NCBI GenBank assembly: GCA_032209605.1
Contig: JASFXZ010000014.1
Coordinates: 18,371,231 to 18,435,230 of the forward strand
Length of the DNA: 64,000 nt
Reading direction: 5' to 3'
Source of the DNA: Mactromeris polynyma
Lineage: Eukaryota; Mollusca; Bivalvia; Venerida; Mactridae
The notes beneath the pieces are model-generated. The model made no database searches. It saw nothing but the letters and a program-made list of their open reading frames with translations, and was not told the DNA's origin. Position numbers and translations under genes: made by a program. Positions 24,389 through 35,495 of the stretch are shown in pieces. Every line of letters starts with the position of its first letter. Position 1 is the stretch's first letter.

Positions 24389-24930
24389 CTACTCCATAAA
24401 TCTGCACCTCATCTCAGGCGAAAAGCTCTTATAGAAATGTTCCAACGCCTGTGCTTCTGGTCCTAACGACACACATGCCTTTTGCGCATATAGCCTTATT
24501 TCATATCCAAAAGCAGCAATGGATTCATCCTTTCCACGGGTCCTGTTCTGAATTTAGCTAACCATCTTGTTGCTTACCGTTTGTAGCCAAATCTCTGTTC
24601 TAACTGTGTAGTTAGAATTCTTTAAGAGCACCTCTCGTGCACTGGTAGAGAACTATAGTGTAGCATAGCATAGCTTATTGCTTCAATGAGGTTGCTAGGT
24701 ATAGTAGTTTCTCGTTTTCTGACCATTGTGCCAATTCTTCACAATCTTCAAAATAATAAATATACTGGTCCTACTCGTCTGTGTCTGTAAAAGTGTCTGG
24801 TTTGACATGTGGTGCACGGCGTCTGTAGGGCGGCTCTTGAGCTTCATAAGAGTGATTTCCATCCTCACCTCTGATATCATCCTCGTTTATATCCCCAGGG
24901 TAATTCATATTTATCTCGGAATCGGATTCC
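24389..24930 (-). pseudogene. Ty3/gypsy-type gag remnant
   Basis: The minus-strand reading, from right to left, begins with an acidic stretch (ESDSEINMNYPGDINEDD). It continues with KPDTFTDTDE, DQYIYYFEDCEELAQWSE and NEKLLYLATSLKQ. After frame changes it gives QLEQRFGYKR (about 24580-24610), RTRGKDESIAAFGYEIR (about 24498-24550) and LGPEAQALEHFYKSFSPEMR. This order is that of metazoan gypsy gag (capsid N- and C-terminal domains: the FDG-like start, W-s-e-x-e-k, RFG, and the ESL-x-x-F-x-x-E-L-R helix). In-frame stops and frameshifts are frequent, and the zinc knuckle is missing because the reading ends at the outer inverted arm. No matching pol is nearby. The gypsy pol at 54-56 kb is a separate fragment. 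Confidence 0.72.
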
Positions 24931-24949
24931 TGTTGTCTTTAAATTCAAC

Positions 24950-25961
24950 ATTAACATCATGAAATGTAAAACATTTATTACCAAAGGAAATAAAAAAGAA
25001 CCTCTCTGGTCGAATGGTTATGGTCGCTGAATTCCAATTACTTGCCCCTCAAGGCTATGTGTATGAATCACAACCGAGACGTAGAACGTGTGAGTACGTT
25101 GGACATCCAGTTGGCTTAATGAAGGTAAGTAATTCTGCGCAACATCGAAGTCTCCCTCCAGGCTAATAGCTTGGAATGTCAGTACATGACCATGGCTCTT
25201 CAAGCCACGTAACGTTGCATTAAAAAGGAAAGACAAAATTGGTTTTATTTTCATGTAAAGGTATAGTTCTTGTATAATAAAAACGGTTCAACCGAATGTG
25301 TAGTATTATAATATTAGCTCATTAATAAGTGTTTGTAATGCAAACGTGGTTAACACGCTAACTGTAATCAGATATAATGGAACTACCGTTAAGGCGCAGA
25401 TTTGGAAATATTGCACAACATAACCGATAAAGATACAACAAATAACGAAGTCCTAAAATGTCCTTTGGATTGTGTGCCCTGGCTGAGTACTATGTCCTGT
25501 TTGATAAGTTTCCGCTAAATATATAACGGTCATCGAGTTCTTGTCTTTAAGGCGGAAGAGAGAGTCTTGATCAGAAAATATGGTATCTTCCCTAAGTTAT
25601 TAATATACACCATGGAAGAATTGACGGTTGGTTTTCTTTATTTTTCTCCTAAAATGTAACTTAGCGTGAAATCAATGTTATCAGATAGGAACAAGATAAA
25701 CAGATACATGTAAGAATAACCCCAAATATGGGCTCATGCTATCTATATCGTTAAGTTGTGTTACTTTTGCCGAGGACATATTCAGTCCAGTATGCTGTTT
25801 ATTATTGTAGGGTCGATAACTCCTGTGACTTAAGTTTAGTTTATATTTTTATAGTATTTCTTGGAAGTTACAAAGCATTCGCTCATTGATCAGCAAAAAC
25901 ATGCCACGTTGTGACTGTCTTATAAAGATAAAATATTCATAATATGTGTTACGCTAAACAA
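24950..25961. other. Intergenic sequence without recognisable gene
   Basis: One 78-codon minus-strand frame (25018-25254) has no domain-like content. No other structure is seen. Confidence 0.5.
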
Positions 25962-26985
25962 CAACTATAGTACTGTAAAACAACTATAGTACTGTAAAAC
26001 AACTATAGTACTGTAAAACAACTATTGTACTGTAAAACAACTATAGTACTGTAAAACAACTATAGTACTGTAAAACAACTGTAGTACTGTAAAACAACTA
26101 TAGTACTGTAAAACAACTATAGTACTGTAAAACAACTATAGTACTGTAAAACAACTATAGTACTGTAAAACAACTATTGTACTGTAAAACAACTATAGTA
26201 CTGTAAAACAACTATAGTACTGTAAAACAACTGTAGTACTGCAAAACAACTATAGTACTGTAAAACAACTATAGTACTGTAAAACAACTATAGTACTGTA
26301 AAACAACTATAGTACTGTAAAACAACTGTAGTACTGTAAAACAACTATAGTACTGTAAAACAACTATAGTACTGTAAAACAACTATAGTACTGTAAAACA
26401 AGTATAGTACTGTAAAACAACTATAGTACTGTAAAACAACTATAGTACTGTAAATCAACTATAGTACTGTAAATCAACTATAGTACTGTAAAACAACTAT
26501 AGTACTGTAAAACAACTATAGTACTGTAAAACAACTATAGTACTGTGAAACAACTGTAGTACTGTAAAACAACTATAGTACTGTAAAACAACTATTGTAC
26601 TGTAAAACAACTATAGTACTGTAAAACAACTTTGTACTGTAAAACAACTATAGTACTGTAAAACAACTATAGTACTGTAAAACAACTATAGTACTGTAAA
26701 ACAACTATAGTACTGTAAAACAACTGTAGTACTGTAAAACAACTATAGTACTGTAAAACAACTATTGTACTGTAAAACAACTATTGTACTGTAAAACAAC
26801 TATAGTACTGTAAAACAACTATAGTACTGTAAAACAACTATAGTACTGTAAAACATCTATAGTACTGTAAAACAACTATAGTACTGTAAAACAACTATAG
26901 TACTGTAAAACAACTATAGTACTGTAAAACAACTATAGTACTGTAAAACAACTATAGTACTGTAAAACAACTATAGCACTGCTTA
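25962..26985. repeat. 19-bp minisatellite (aacaactatagtactgtaa)
   Basis: About 54 units, very homogeneous. The common variants change one base (ctgtagtactg, ctattgtactg), and one unit is shortened (actttgtactg near 26630). Homogeneity is higher than in the other arrays, which suggests recent expansion. There are no long open frames because stops occur in all frames. Confidence 0.96.
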
Positions 26986-28049
26986 TGGAATCTGTTGTCT
27001 AATATCTCTCTATATATAAATGTATTGTTTAATTGTATGTATGTTCATGTTCTTCTCTGTTAAACATTTCCTCCCAGTCTGTAAACATTTCGCCTAATAA
27101 ACTGAATTGAATTGTTTTCTGGTGAACACAAACATTCACGTATTGGAAAAACCGTTAGCAAACATCTTAGCTAAGTGTTTTTTGTTTTGTTTTAAACAAT
27201 CCTACGACTTTTTATGAGCTAACCTTCTATTGACTGCTAAGATGAATTATTTTAAGAGAAATGTCTTAATTTAGAGAAATACATCTTTTTAACTAGCTTT
27301 ATTTCCTCGGAATTATTCATCGCAATTTCAACACCACATCACATGGCCATGAAACAGCGATTATTTTGACTGTTAATGTGGAATTAATCATATTATGCAT
27401 ACAGGTAACATTATATGAAATTGTTTCACTGTTTTTTACATATTTGTATTATCTGTCAATTATTTGAGCTGTGTTTTAATACTCCGATACCTTCATACTA
27501 AGTGACTGTTTCAAAAACAAATGGAATTATTCGAACACAAACCACAGTGTTGGTTTTATGTGCATTTTTGATCCCCGGTAGATCTTGAACAACAAACGAG
27601 AGCGTACATCGTCATCCAAACGTTGTAACTATGTAAATATGCATTTAATATTTGAACACATACCTTGCAGCAAAACCAGATGTGGCACTGACACCGACAT
27701 TCGCACTCATGCGCGGCGAACACATACTCATCTTGAATAAAATAACGGGCTGCCACTAAGATCGTTGTTCGAACCATCATACTGTAGAAGGGCTTCGAAT
27801 GTTCTTAATACTTCTTCAAGCTCAACACCTTCCTCGCATCCACAATGTCGGCGTTGAAATATGTGACAAATAATAACCTTTATTGTGTAGACTTCACTTT
27901 ATTAAATATTGTTCTCTGTTCTACGCCTGTTTTACCGACATCATGATAAAAAATCAATTTATTCTATCATCATTATTGTCTTAGCGTATTTCATGACAAA
28001 ATACACAACAAAAGGGATACAACTCCTGTATTCTAATGATTATTTAATA
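26986..28049. other. Intergenic sequence; possible LINE 3' tail at 27000-27115
   Basis: Right after the 19-bp array, the segment ending aataaactgaattgaattg (about 27095-27114) has the form of a LINE 3' end: a polyadenylation-like signal followed by a short repeat tail. No reverse-transcriptase sequence precedes it. The remainder shows nothing recognisable. Confidence 0.35.
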
Positions 28050-28875
28050 TTATGGTTGTGTCCCTTTAGTCATGAGTTATGAGCCAGTACAAAACTTATC
28101 ATTTCTAAATGTTCATGTCTAATACAATTAAGGCATTTGTAAAGTCAACACCGGCTTAACGGTCACATCGACAGAACCACCACCATACGTTAATGGCAAT
28201 GTCTCAAAATTGCTAGAAGGTTTCTGTTACATAACGTGTGTTTATAAAAAAACTGAAACTGAAACTACAGGGTGTTATAAAGTTTGTTCACAAAGTTTAA
28301 ACCATCACCATACGTTAATGGCAATTTCTCAAACTTTCTAGTTCGTTTCTGTTACATAACGTGTGTTTATAAATAAACTGAAACTGAAACTACAGGGTGT
28401 TAAAACGTTTGTTCACAAAGTTTGAACCATCAACTTACATTAATGGCAGTTTCTCAAACTTTCTAGTTGGTTTCCGTTACATGACGTGTGTTTATAAATA
28501 AACTGAAACTGAAACTACAGGGTTTTAAAACGTCTGTTCACAAAGTTTGAACCATCACCTTATGTTAATGGCAGTTTCTCAAACTTTCTAGTTGGTTTCC
28601 GTTACATGACGTGTGTTTATAAATAAACTGAAACTGAAACTACAAGGTTTTTAAAACGTCTGTTCACAAAGTTTGAATTTGGGTGAAATGAAAATAACGA
28701 TGTGTACACTGGCTATAATTCGCATAATGAAATATACTGCTTTGTCATGAATAACTGTGTTGTTTGGAACTTTCATGCAAAGTAAATTATTGGTCCATAG
28801 CGACACAGTTGGAAAGAGCATTTAAAAAATACTAAAATTCAAACTTTGTGAATGAACCATTTTAACACCCTGTAC
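28050..28875. mobile_element. Dispersed element, family C, copy 1, with 125-bp tandem core
   Basis: Homologous to 63515-63985 over its whole length. Shared blocks include tgtgtcccttt, catttgtaaagtcaa, acgttaatggcaa, tattggtccata and ggaaagagcat. The right end ttcaaactttgtgaa...aacaccctgta (ending 28874) is the inverted partner of tacaaggttt...cacaaagtttgaa starting at 28641. This gives a TIR element with TA at both outer edges. Non-coding. Confidence 0.75.
28175..28677. repeat. 125-bp tandem repeat, four units
   Basis: Units begin at caccatacgttaatggc-like positions 28181, 28306, 28431 and 28556, exactly 125 bp apart. Each unit ends with acagggtgttaaaacg...tcacaaagtttgaa, which is the left TIR of the element. 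A homologous locus at 63.6-63.8 kb has only one such unit. Tandem duplication of a transposon end plus flank explains this. Confidence 0.9.
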
Positions 28876-29258
28876 AAGATTTATGCTATTTGATAGAGAT
28901 GAATATTGTATCTCTCTACTGGCATATAGGTATGTATATATATATGTGTGTTATTGAAGATTGTATTATAAGCGTTAATTTTGTGCTGTATTACAACGAA
29001 CGTCGTGTATAATTTACGGTGATGTGGCATGCTGTTGAGGTAGATGGAAGGTGATCGTTTGTAACAGTAAATATACTATACACATTAACTTAATACATAT
29101 CATTACACCTAGCTTTGGAACACATTGAACAACACATCCCTGTATTAAGTGGTTACTTTCCTTAAACAGTAACTCTGACTGCTGCCCATGACTGGCTGTT
29201 CACCGTAGAGATTTTGACTTTATAGCCAGCGTAGAATGTCGATCAATATCGCGGTTAT
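28876..29258. other. Short intergenic stretch, nothing recognised
   Basis: AT-rich, with a small TA run near 28934-28944. No coding or structural signal is seen. Confidence 0.5.
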
Positions 29259-29451
29259 TAAGGGCGCATTTGTTTTGCAACCCCTAGTTAAGGTTTGAGG
29301 TTTTAGTTTTGTTGTAGTTTGGTTGAAAAAACTAAACCAGTTTTGATTAAGATTGGTTTGCAAACAAACAGATGGTTTAGTCGAATAAAAATGACCCACG
29401 TGATTTTAATTGTATAAGAACTTACAGTGTCAGAAGACCATAATGATTTAG

Positions 29452-29643
29452 TTGACACAGTCGCATCAAAATCTAATTCCATTTACTGCAGTTTTAACCG
29501 CTAGCAGTATTGTGATTGCAGACAGATTGGTGCTCGATAAGAAAGTCAGAGTTGAGAAATATGTAACTTTTGTTTTGCAACGTTTCAATGTGGACGATTT
29601 TATAGCCAGGTTCAGATTAAGCAGACATACATTTGACCTGTAG
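29452..29643 (+). pseudogene. HARBI1-like transposase N-terminal remnant
   Basis: A 63-codon plus-strand frame contains LDKKVRVEKYVTFVLQRF and ends DDFIARFRLSRHTFDL. The final segment matches the N-terminal helix of Harbinger nucleases (typically ...F..RFRMSRETFD.L) that precedes the DDE domain. Its position just inside a TIR with TAA duplication supports the call. The frame stops immediately at gacctgtaggt, which could be a lost splice donor, but I found no downstream catalytic Asp/Glu blocks in the remaining 2 kb. Clearly non-functional. Confidence 0.55.
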
Positions 29644-30570
29644 GTTCGACCGCAGGTTGGTGATTTACAATAACATACATTTACTACATTCTATACCATT
29701 CGTTGTAGTTTAATGCGCAAACAATATATAAATGCATGTTCATGTTTCAAGTGGTGTATAATTACAAAAGGAAAAAATGTCAATCTCGAGTACATGAATA
29801 ATTTAACGCGCATACAACTAAATGACGTCGTTTTTATTTAAGTTAAGGTATTTGTATAAGCTATCTGAATAACATCTAAGTAGTTTTGTTTCAAATTCAA
29901 ATATCTGTTTCAGGAACATGATATACTTTATAACAAATAATGACAAAACCATGCATCATATGTGCACGCAACTATCAAAGATTTGCAATCTCATTGCTTA
30001 ATTTTCAAATAACACCGACCATCTGTTCAGACGATATAATATACCTTTAAGAGATTTTTATTTATTGCGATTTGAAGATATTTTCCTTCTATAATTCTAT
30101 AGGAAGTTGGTCGGACCACAGTGACGTGAAAGTTGGGTATGGGTCTTTGTTTTCATTGCTATTCGAGCACGATGTTAACTAACGTTACATGTATATGTTT
30201 GTTTGTACCGCAGAGTAAAAGGGAAATACCCATATTTATTGTCATTGTGGTGATGGTGACTGGTGTAATCCTGAGTATGTCTAGGTCGCATTAGAAATAA
30301 ACATGTCTGATTAGCATGCATGCAATTCTCATTATTAAACCTTGATAAATGGAGATACTAAACGGAAACTTAAACCTGGGAACAATATATACATGTATAT
30401 ATTAGTCCCAGCTTAAACGTTGAACTTGATTATATTAGCCATACCGGATACATAATCTATGTGACTGCTTGTCATATTTTTGTTTCTGGTCAGTAGTGAT
30501 TGCTAAATGCAGTAACAGACAGATTGTGAATGTTCTTATAATGTTATTATAATCACGAACATATAAACCA

Positions 30571-30940
30571 GCCTTGCGTTCAGTTACGGCTATCGTTCCA
30601 AAACGTTGCGAAACAGTGGGCGAGTATTGCTATTGACCGGCGTGTTAGCGAAAAAAGTTTCATATCACTCGCTATCGCAACTCGGAGGTAGCACGCGAAT
30701 ATTTGAGCCTATCACTGCGTTCAGTTACGGCTAACAGTCACTCAGGTTTTGTTTTGTATCCCTACCCACCGTATCACAATGACTGCACATTGGGAACCAA
30801 ATTGCAAATTGAATGCTAGGTTGGTTCCCTGCCTTTACTGTTTTTGAGGCAGGGAACCAGAATAAAAACGAGGCGTTCAATACAATTATCTGTGACGCAA
30901 ACTTCGAGCGGCTAGCGTTAGCTGTAACTGAACGCAAGGC
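30571..30940. mobile_element. Inverted-repeat element, family B, copy 2 (compound)
   Basis: Left end gccttgcgttcagttacggc (30571-30590) and right end gtaactgaacgcaaggc (30924-30940) are inverted partners. A second copy of the family start (tgcgttcagttacggctaac) occurs internally at about 30716. The element therefore looks like two copies fused or one inserted in another. Nested in the Harbinger-like element. Confidence 0.75.
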
Positions 30941-31144
30941 AGTGTTAGGGTTATCACTGAGGCACAAGATATACCGACTTGTATAGTCTGCACAAAATAA
31001 CTAATTGAAAAAATACTGGTAACATGATATAGAAATACAGTAGTTAATATGATAATGTCACTAGATCTACACAGAGCAAGCAAATCAACAATTCAGCTAT
31101 CTGCAGCCCCAGGCCTTCAGCACTAACATCGCTTTCATTAAACA

Positions 31145-31380
31145 TGCCGTGCGTTCGGTTAAGGCTAACACTCGCATGAGTTAAGAAACTGTGCACGCAT
31201 TTTGCAACCGAACGCTCTGTTTGCCAAAAAGTACGCGCCCACTGTGCGCCCACTCGCTCGAGCATCTCCGAGGTAGCTAGCGAAGGGCGCGTACTTTTGG
31301 GCAAACACAGCGTTCGGTTGCAAAATGCGTGCACAGTTTCTTAACTCGTGCGAGTGTTAGCCTTAACCGAACGCACGGCA
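31145..31380. mobile_element. Near-perfect 236-bp palindrome, family B, copy 3
   Basis: The left arm from tgccgtgcgttcggttaagg (31145) and the right arm ending ccttaaccgaacgcacggca (31380) are complementary for about 100 bases each, with few mismatches. The centre is a short spacer near 31250-31275. The end sequence resembles families at 20394 and 30571 (gcgttcRgttaMggctaaca), so it is a foldback member of that group. A transcript would form a long hairpin. Nested in the Harbinger-like element. Confidence 0.85.
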
Positions 31381-32154
31381 GGCCCCACATTTGAGTGGCA
31401 CGGTCACCCGCCGTAAAATCGTTCCACCATTTTGTTTAACTAGTGTACGATTATTCAGAAAAATAAAACCAGACAAACCACACATGGAGGTAGTTCTGTC
31501 AGTTAGATTAACCATTTTTAGATTTGTTATAAACAAATACAGAAACTTGTTTTAGTTGAAACCCAGTTGGTTAAAACAAATGAAAGGTTTGACAAACCAG
31601 TTTTGGTTTCAAACCGGTTTGGTACAAACAAATTCGCACTAAGCGTTACGGTAAAACCGGAAGTATAGTCGTTTAAACAAATAGTTTGCGTACTATTATT
31701 ATTATTATTTGTTTATTAACGTCTCATCATATATATACATGTATACAAAACATTATCAATTACATAGGATAAAATATGCCATTCTAGTAAGAATTATAAG
31801 AGACGGGCAATACATTGCACAATAAAACATCCATATCACTATATATAAGATCATTAGAATCATATTATCAATATTATATATATTGAAACATGTGATAAAA
31901 CTACACGTGTATATAACAATAAAATTTCATCAACTGAGACACATTTGCCTATCCCTTAGTAGAAAATAAATAAATACATATAATGATAAAACATTACTAC
32001 TATGTGAAATACAAGAAACATTGATATTGTCTCGTATTGTTTATAAATGGATGTTTGATATCAATAAATGTGATTAGCAAATGTGTCTCTGTGGACACAA
32101 AATATTGGAACAACGATAACAAAAATTATTACATCACTTACATATTAAAAGTAA

Positions 32155-33080
32155 CTACTTACATGTTAAAAATTGTCGCCTTTGAATTATCAAAAAATAG
32201 GTTTTGGCACTAATCCTTATCATATTAGGGTCGGAAAACAACAATACACATTTATCCATTTCCGACATTGACATGAATAAATTATTGCACTGGATTGCAC
32301 TTTGAAACATTGCATGTCTCAAATCATTATATATATGACAATACAACAATACATGAATCTCATCCTCAACAGTACCGCAAAAAGGGCAAGTTCTCCTGTC
32401 AACTTCTAAGCCTTCATATCGACCAGTTTCGATTCTAATTGGTGCAACACCACAACGAAATTTACTTAAAGCCGAACGGTGTTTAGTTGGTAAAATCATT
32501 TTGCAGTACTGTTCAGGAGAAAATTGGTTTTTAAACATTCTATAAAATCTCAGCTTATTGCCACCTTTACCAGAAATTCCTACAACATCATTAATTCTAA
32601 CTAACCATTTATTAACATAATCGGTAAACTTAATATCTTCAACACACTGACTGAATACATTAGGCAGTGGATGATCTAAACTCATATACATTTCTAAATC
32701 ATTAACTCTGAAAAAATCTTTCATGACATAAAACCAATTTTTACAAAGCCTGTTCGCTTTGTTATATGCCCAAATTGCTACTCGTTTATTGAGTCGTTGA
32801 GCATTCATAGACCCGATGCGAGACCAATATAGAGAAATACATTTCCATTGTCGGACAATTGGTGGCTTCCAACCTATGTCTCCAGATACCCCATCAGTGG
32901 GTGTGTATCTACCGACGCCCAAAAAGAAACGTTGAGCTCTATTATGAACTGCATCGATACACGAATATGTCTTAAAACCCGAAAGTGGAGCACTGTAGTT
33001 GATTACTGGCCATACAATAGAATCATATAATTTAGTAAAAACATCATATGTTACTCCACCAATGACCTTACATTTCGCTA
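32155..33080 (-). pseudogene. LINE pol C-terminal region with CCHC motif, copy 1
   Basis: After the frameshift near 33100 the thumb region resumes (GVTYDVFTKLYDSIVWPVIN) and runs as a 255-codon frame from 32922. Motifs are HRSALSKFRCGVAPIRIETG and RTCPFCGTVEDEIHVLLYC, the C-x2-C-x7-H-x4-C arrangement common at LINE C termini. The end FLIIQRRQFLTCK is followed by the 3' untranslated region. The same order with similar wording is found at 50930-51940. Confidence 0.85.
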
Positions 33081-33089
33081 TTAAAAGGT

Positions 33090-34229
33090 CTAAAGCACGA
33101 CTAGCACAACACCAAGATATGTATATCTATCGACTAAAGACAATGTATTATCACCACATACAAATTTAACATTGGTACAAACATGACACTTAGGTCGAAA
33201 GTGTACAATATTACTATTTAATGGATTAACAGTCATATCATTTATTGAATACCAATCATTCACAGCATTTAACAGTATTTGCATATCTTGCGCGGAATCC
33301 GCTTGTAATACAATATCATCTGCATAAAGCATAATACAGACAGTTTCATCATCAATGGTAATACCAATATTTAGTGATTTGATAAACATAGTCAGATCAT
33401 TAATATACAAATTGAACAGAAGCGGAGATAATATACAACCTTGTCTCAAACCGCATTTTACTTCAAACCATTCCGTATTAAATGAATTTACTTTAACACA
33501 AGCTTTAACAGAGTTATATAACGATTTCAAAGCATTAAACATTTTACCTCTAATTCCGATGTCAGTTAGACGCTTCCACAACATATTCCTGTTAATAGTA
33601 TCATAAGCTTTCTTAAAATCAATAAAAGCACAGAAGGTTGACTTATTAACCTTTTTCCTACTATCAATTATGCTAGTTAAAGACATCAAATGATCAGTGG
33701 TGCTTCTACCTTTTCTAAAACCATTCTGTTCATCAGATAATTTGTCATTAGTTTCGGACCATTTACTAAGGCGGCAATTTAAAATGGAACAATACAATTT
33801 ATACATTGACGGTGCTAGAGCAATACCTCTATAAGATAAAGGATCCCTCTTGTCTAAAGTAGACGATTTCGGAATAGGATTAATGATACTCTTACTCCAT
33901 AAAGACGGCATGATACCTTTATCAAAACAAATGTTAAACATTATATGCAAAAATGAAATAGACATATCATTTTTCAAAACCTCTACTGGTATGCTATCTA
34001 TACTACACGCCTTGCCTTTATTTGCCTTATCAATACAAGTTCGTACCTCTAAAACAGATATATGATCATTAAAGGTTATGTCACTTTGTGATAAAATATC
34101 ATCATTACCAATATCATCAAAATTAGAATGATTGACCGATTGAAACAATGAGCTAAAATCATTCCTCCATTTGTTTAAAACATCACTGACTTCATAAGAA
34201 ACATTCCCACTGTCTAATACTACCTCCAT
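33090..34229 (-). pseudogene. LINE reverse transcriptase, copy 1
   Basis: Continuous minus-strand frame of 379 codons covering fingers and palm. Motifs seen are LSYRGIALAPSMYKLYCSIL, EQNGFRKGRSTTDH, FIDFKKAYDTINR (motif A), CGLRQGCILSPLLFNLYINDL (motif B) and MLYADDIVLQ (YADD catalytic box, about 33313-33327). It ends at LVDRYTYLGV, where a frameshift interrupts the thumb. The RT type fits the CR1/Jockey/I assemblage, and I do not assign a clade. It would copy element RNA at a nicked target site. Confidence 0.92.
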
Positions 34230-34779
34230 TGGGATTTACTTTTGGCTGAACAATTTACCCCAATATTGCCAATAGACTTCCAAAATTTTGAACTATCAAC
34301 GTTACACTCTCCCAAAAGTTGAGTTTGTAAAGAATACCAATAAAAACGTTTTGCACGTTGTATCTCACGGTCAAAATTCTTACGTGTCTGGACATAAACT
34401 GACTTCAAATGAATTCGAGCATTCCTATCCTTACATGTCAACCACGATTTTTCTGTTGTACACACATTATTCCACATATCTGTGAATTTATCTGACCACC
34501 AAGGCTTCCCTGGTCGACGTCTTTTATTGTGTACTCCACGTCTAATTTGTTTAAAAGACAAATTAGTATACATATTCCGTTTAACAATTGAACACCAATC
34601 ATCATATACAGAATCAATATCAGACTGAGTACGGTAACCACACTCAAGCTTGGAAATTGTACTATTTACACTCAATATAGTCTCTTGATCTAACATAAAA
34701 ACATTACTAATAGTTTTAACATCAAACTGTGTATAACTATTCCCATTAACTTCGAACCTATTGGAGAACGATAAATCAT

Positions 34780-35495
34780 CAACATTTGAATCAAAACATA
34801 TATTCCACATCAACAGAGAGTGATCAGGCATGGGGGATGGTGTTACACTGTCTAAGATATTCGACATATTAATAAGATCTGTAACCTTATGAACTTGAAA
34901 GTTTGCAAAATTCGACAATTGAGCATACATGACACAACAATAATCTACAACTGAGCTACCCTTCGTTGATATTGAGGTAAAATCATGTTTTTTGTTATTC
35001 CTACCATTTAACATACACATGTTTACATTCACTAAAAAATCTAAAAATATTTCTCCATACTTATTGGCAGAATAGTCAATGCAATTACTTCACGGTCAAT
35101 GATCGTATCAACTCCTTTAATAAAATCATCATTATTGCCACATCGACTATTAAAATCACCACACATATATAGTAAACCGTCATCTTTATACTGGTAAATA
35201 ATCTGTAATAATGTATCATAAAAAATATTAACATCAAAAGTTCGAGATGAGTTTTCTGGAGGTAAATAACAAACAATAGGTAACAAAGACACATTGTTAA
35301 TCTTGTGAGCCAGTTTGATCAGCAATAAACCTTCACATGTATTATCAACAACAGAAACAGTAAAATCTACAAGCAAAGAATTACGGATAAAAAATCCTAC
35401 TCCACCGGAACCAGTTCGGGCATTCTTATGAATGCGAGTTCGGTTATGCCCAAACCAAGTATAACCATCGAGATGAATAACCTCATCGCCTAGTA
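34780..35495 (-). pseudogene. LINE endonuclease (EEP family), broken
   Basis: The minus-strand translation starts mid-domain with HLDGYTWFGHNRTRIHKNAR. It continues with GSGGVGFFIRNSL, then LYMCGDFNSRCG (the D-x-N catalytic block, about 35130-35165) and, after a frameshift near 35035, SVVDYCCV and PDHSLLMW (the terminal catalytic Asp-His block). These are the conserved blocks of endonuclease/exonuclease/phosphatase domains in LINEs. The N-terminal blocks (first Asn and Glu) are missing through 5' truncation. Confidence 0.85.

Larger units (their letters stand above)
29262..31639. mobile_element. PIF/Harbinger-like element, degraded, TAA target duplication
   Basis: The left end gggcgcatttgttttg (29262) and right end caaattcgcac (ending 31639) are inverted partners (ggGCGcATTTGTTT versus gtGCGaATTTGTTT). 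Inverted similarity continues inward through a ggttt-rich subterminal region on both sides (29290-29380 and 31540-31625). TAA stands immediately outside each end (29259-29261 and 31640-31642), matching the TWA preference of PIF/Harbinger. A HARBI1-like coding remnant lies inside, at 29452-29640. Two younger inverted-repeat elements are nested within it. Most of the transposase is gone. Confidence 0.7.
31690..35495 (-). mobile_element. LINE (non-LTR retrotransposon), 5'-truncated, decayed, copy 1
   Basis: The minus strand carries, in order, an apurinic-like endonuclease (about 35495-34780), a reverse transcriptase (about 34200-33090) and a C-terminal CCHC region (about 32400). A 3' region of about 450 bp then ends in a TAA-type microsatellite tail (plus strand tattattattatt at about 31694). 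Frame breaks occur near 35035, 34225 and 33100, so no intact pol remains. The 5' end is lost inside the endonuclease, and no ORF1 is seen. It lies directly beside the Harbinger right end. It is related to the second LINE at 50345-53660. Confidence 0.9.
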
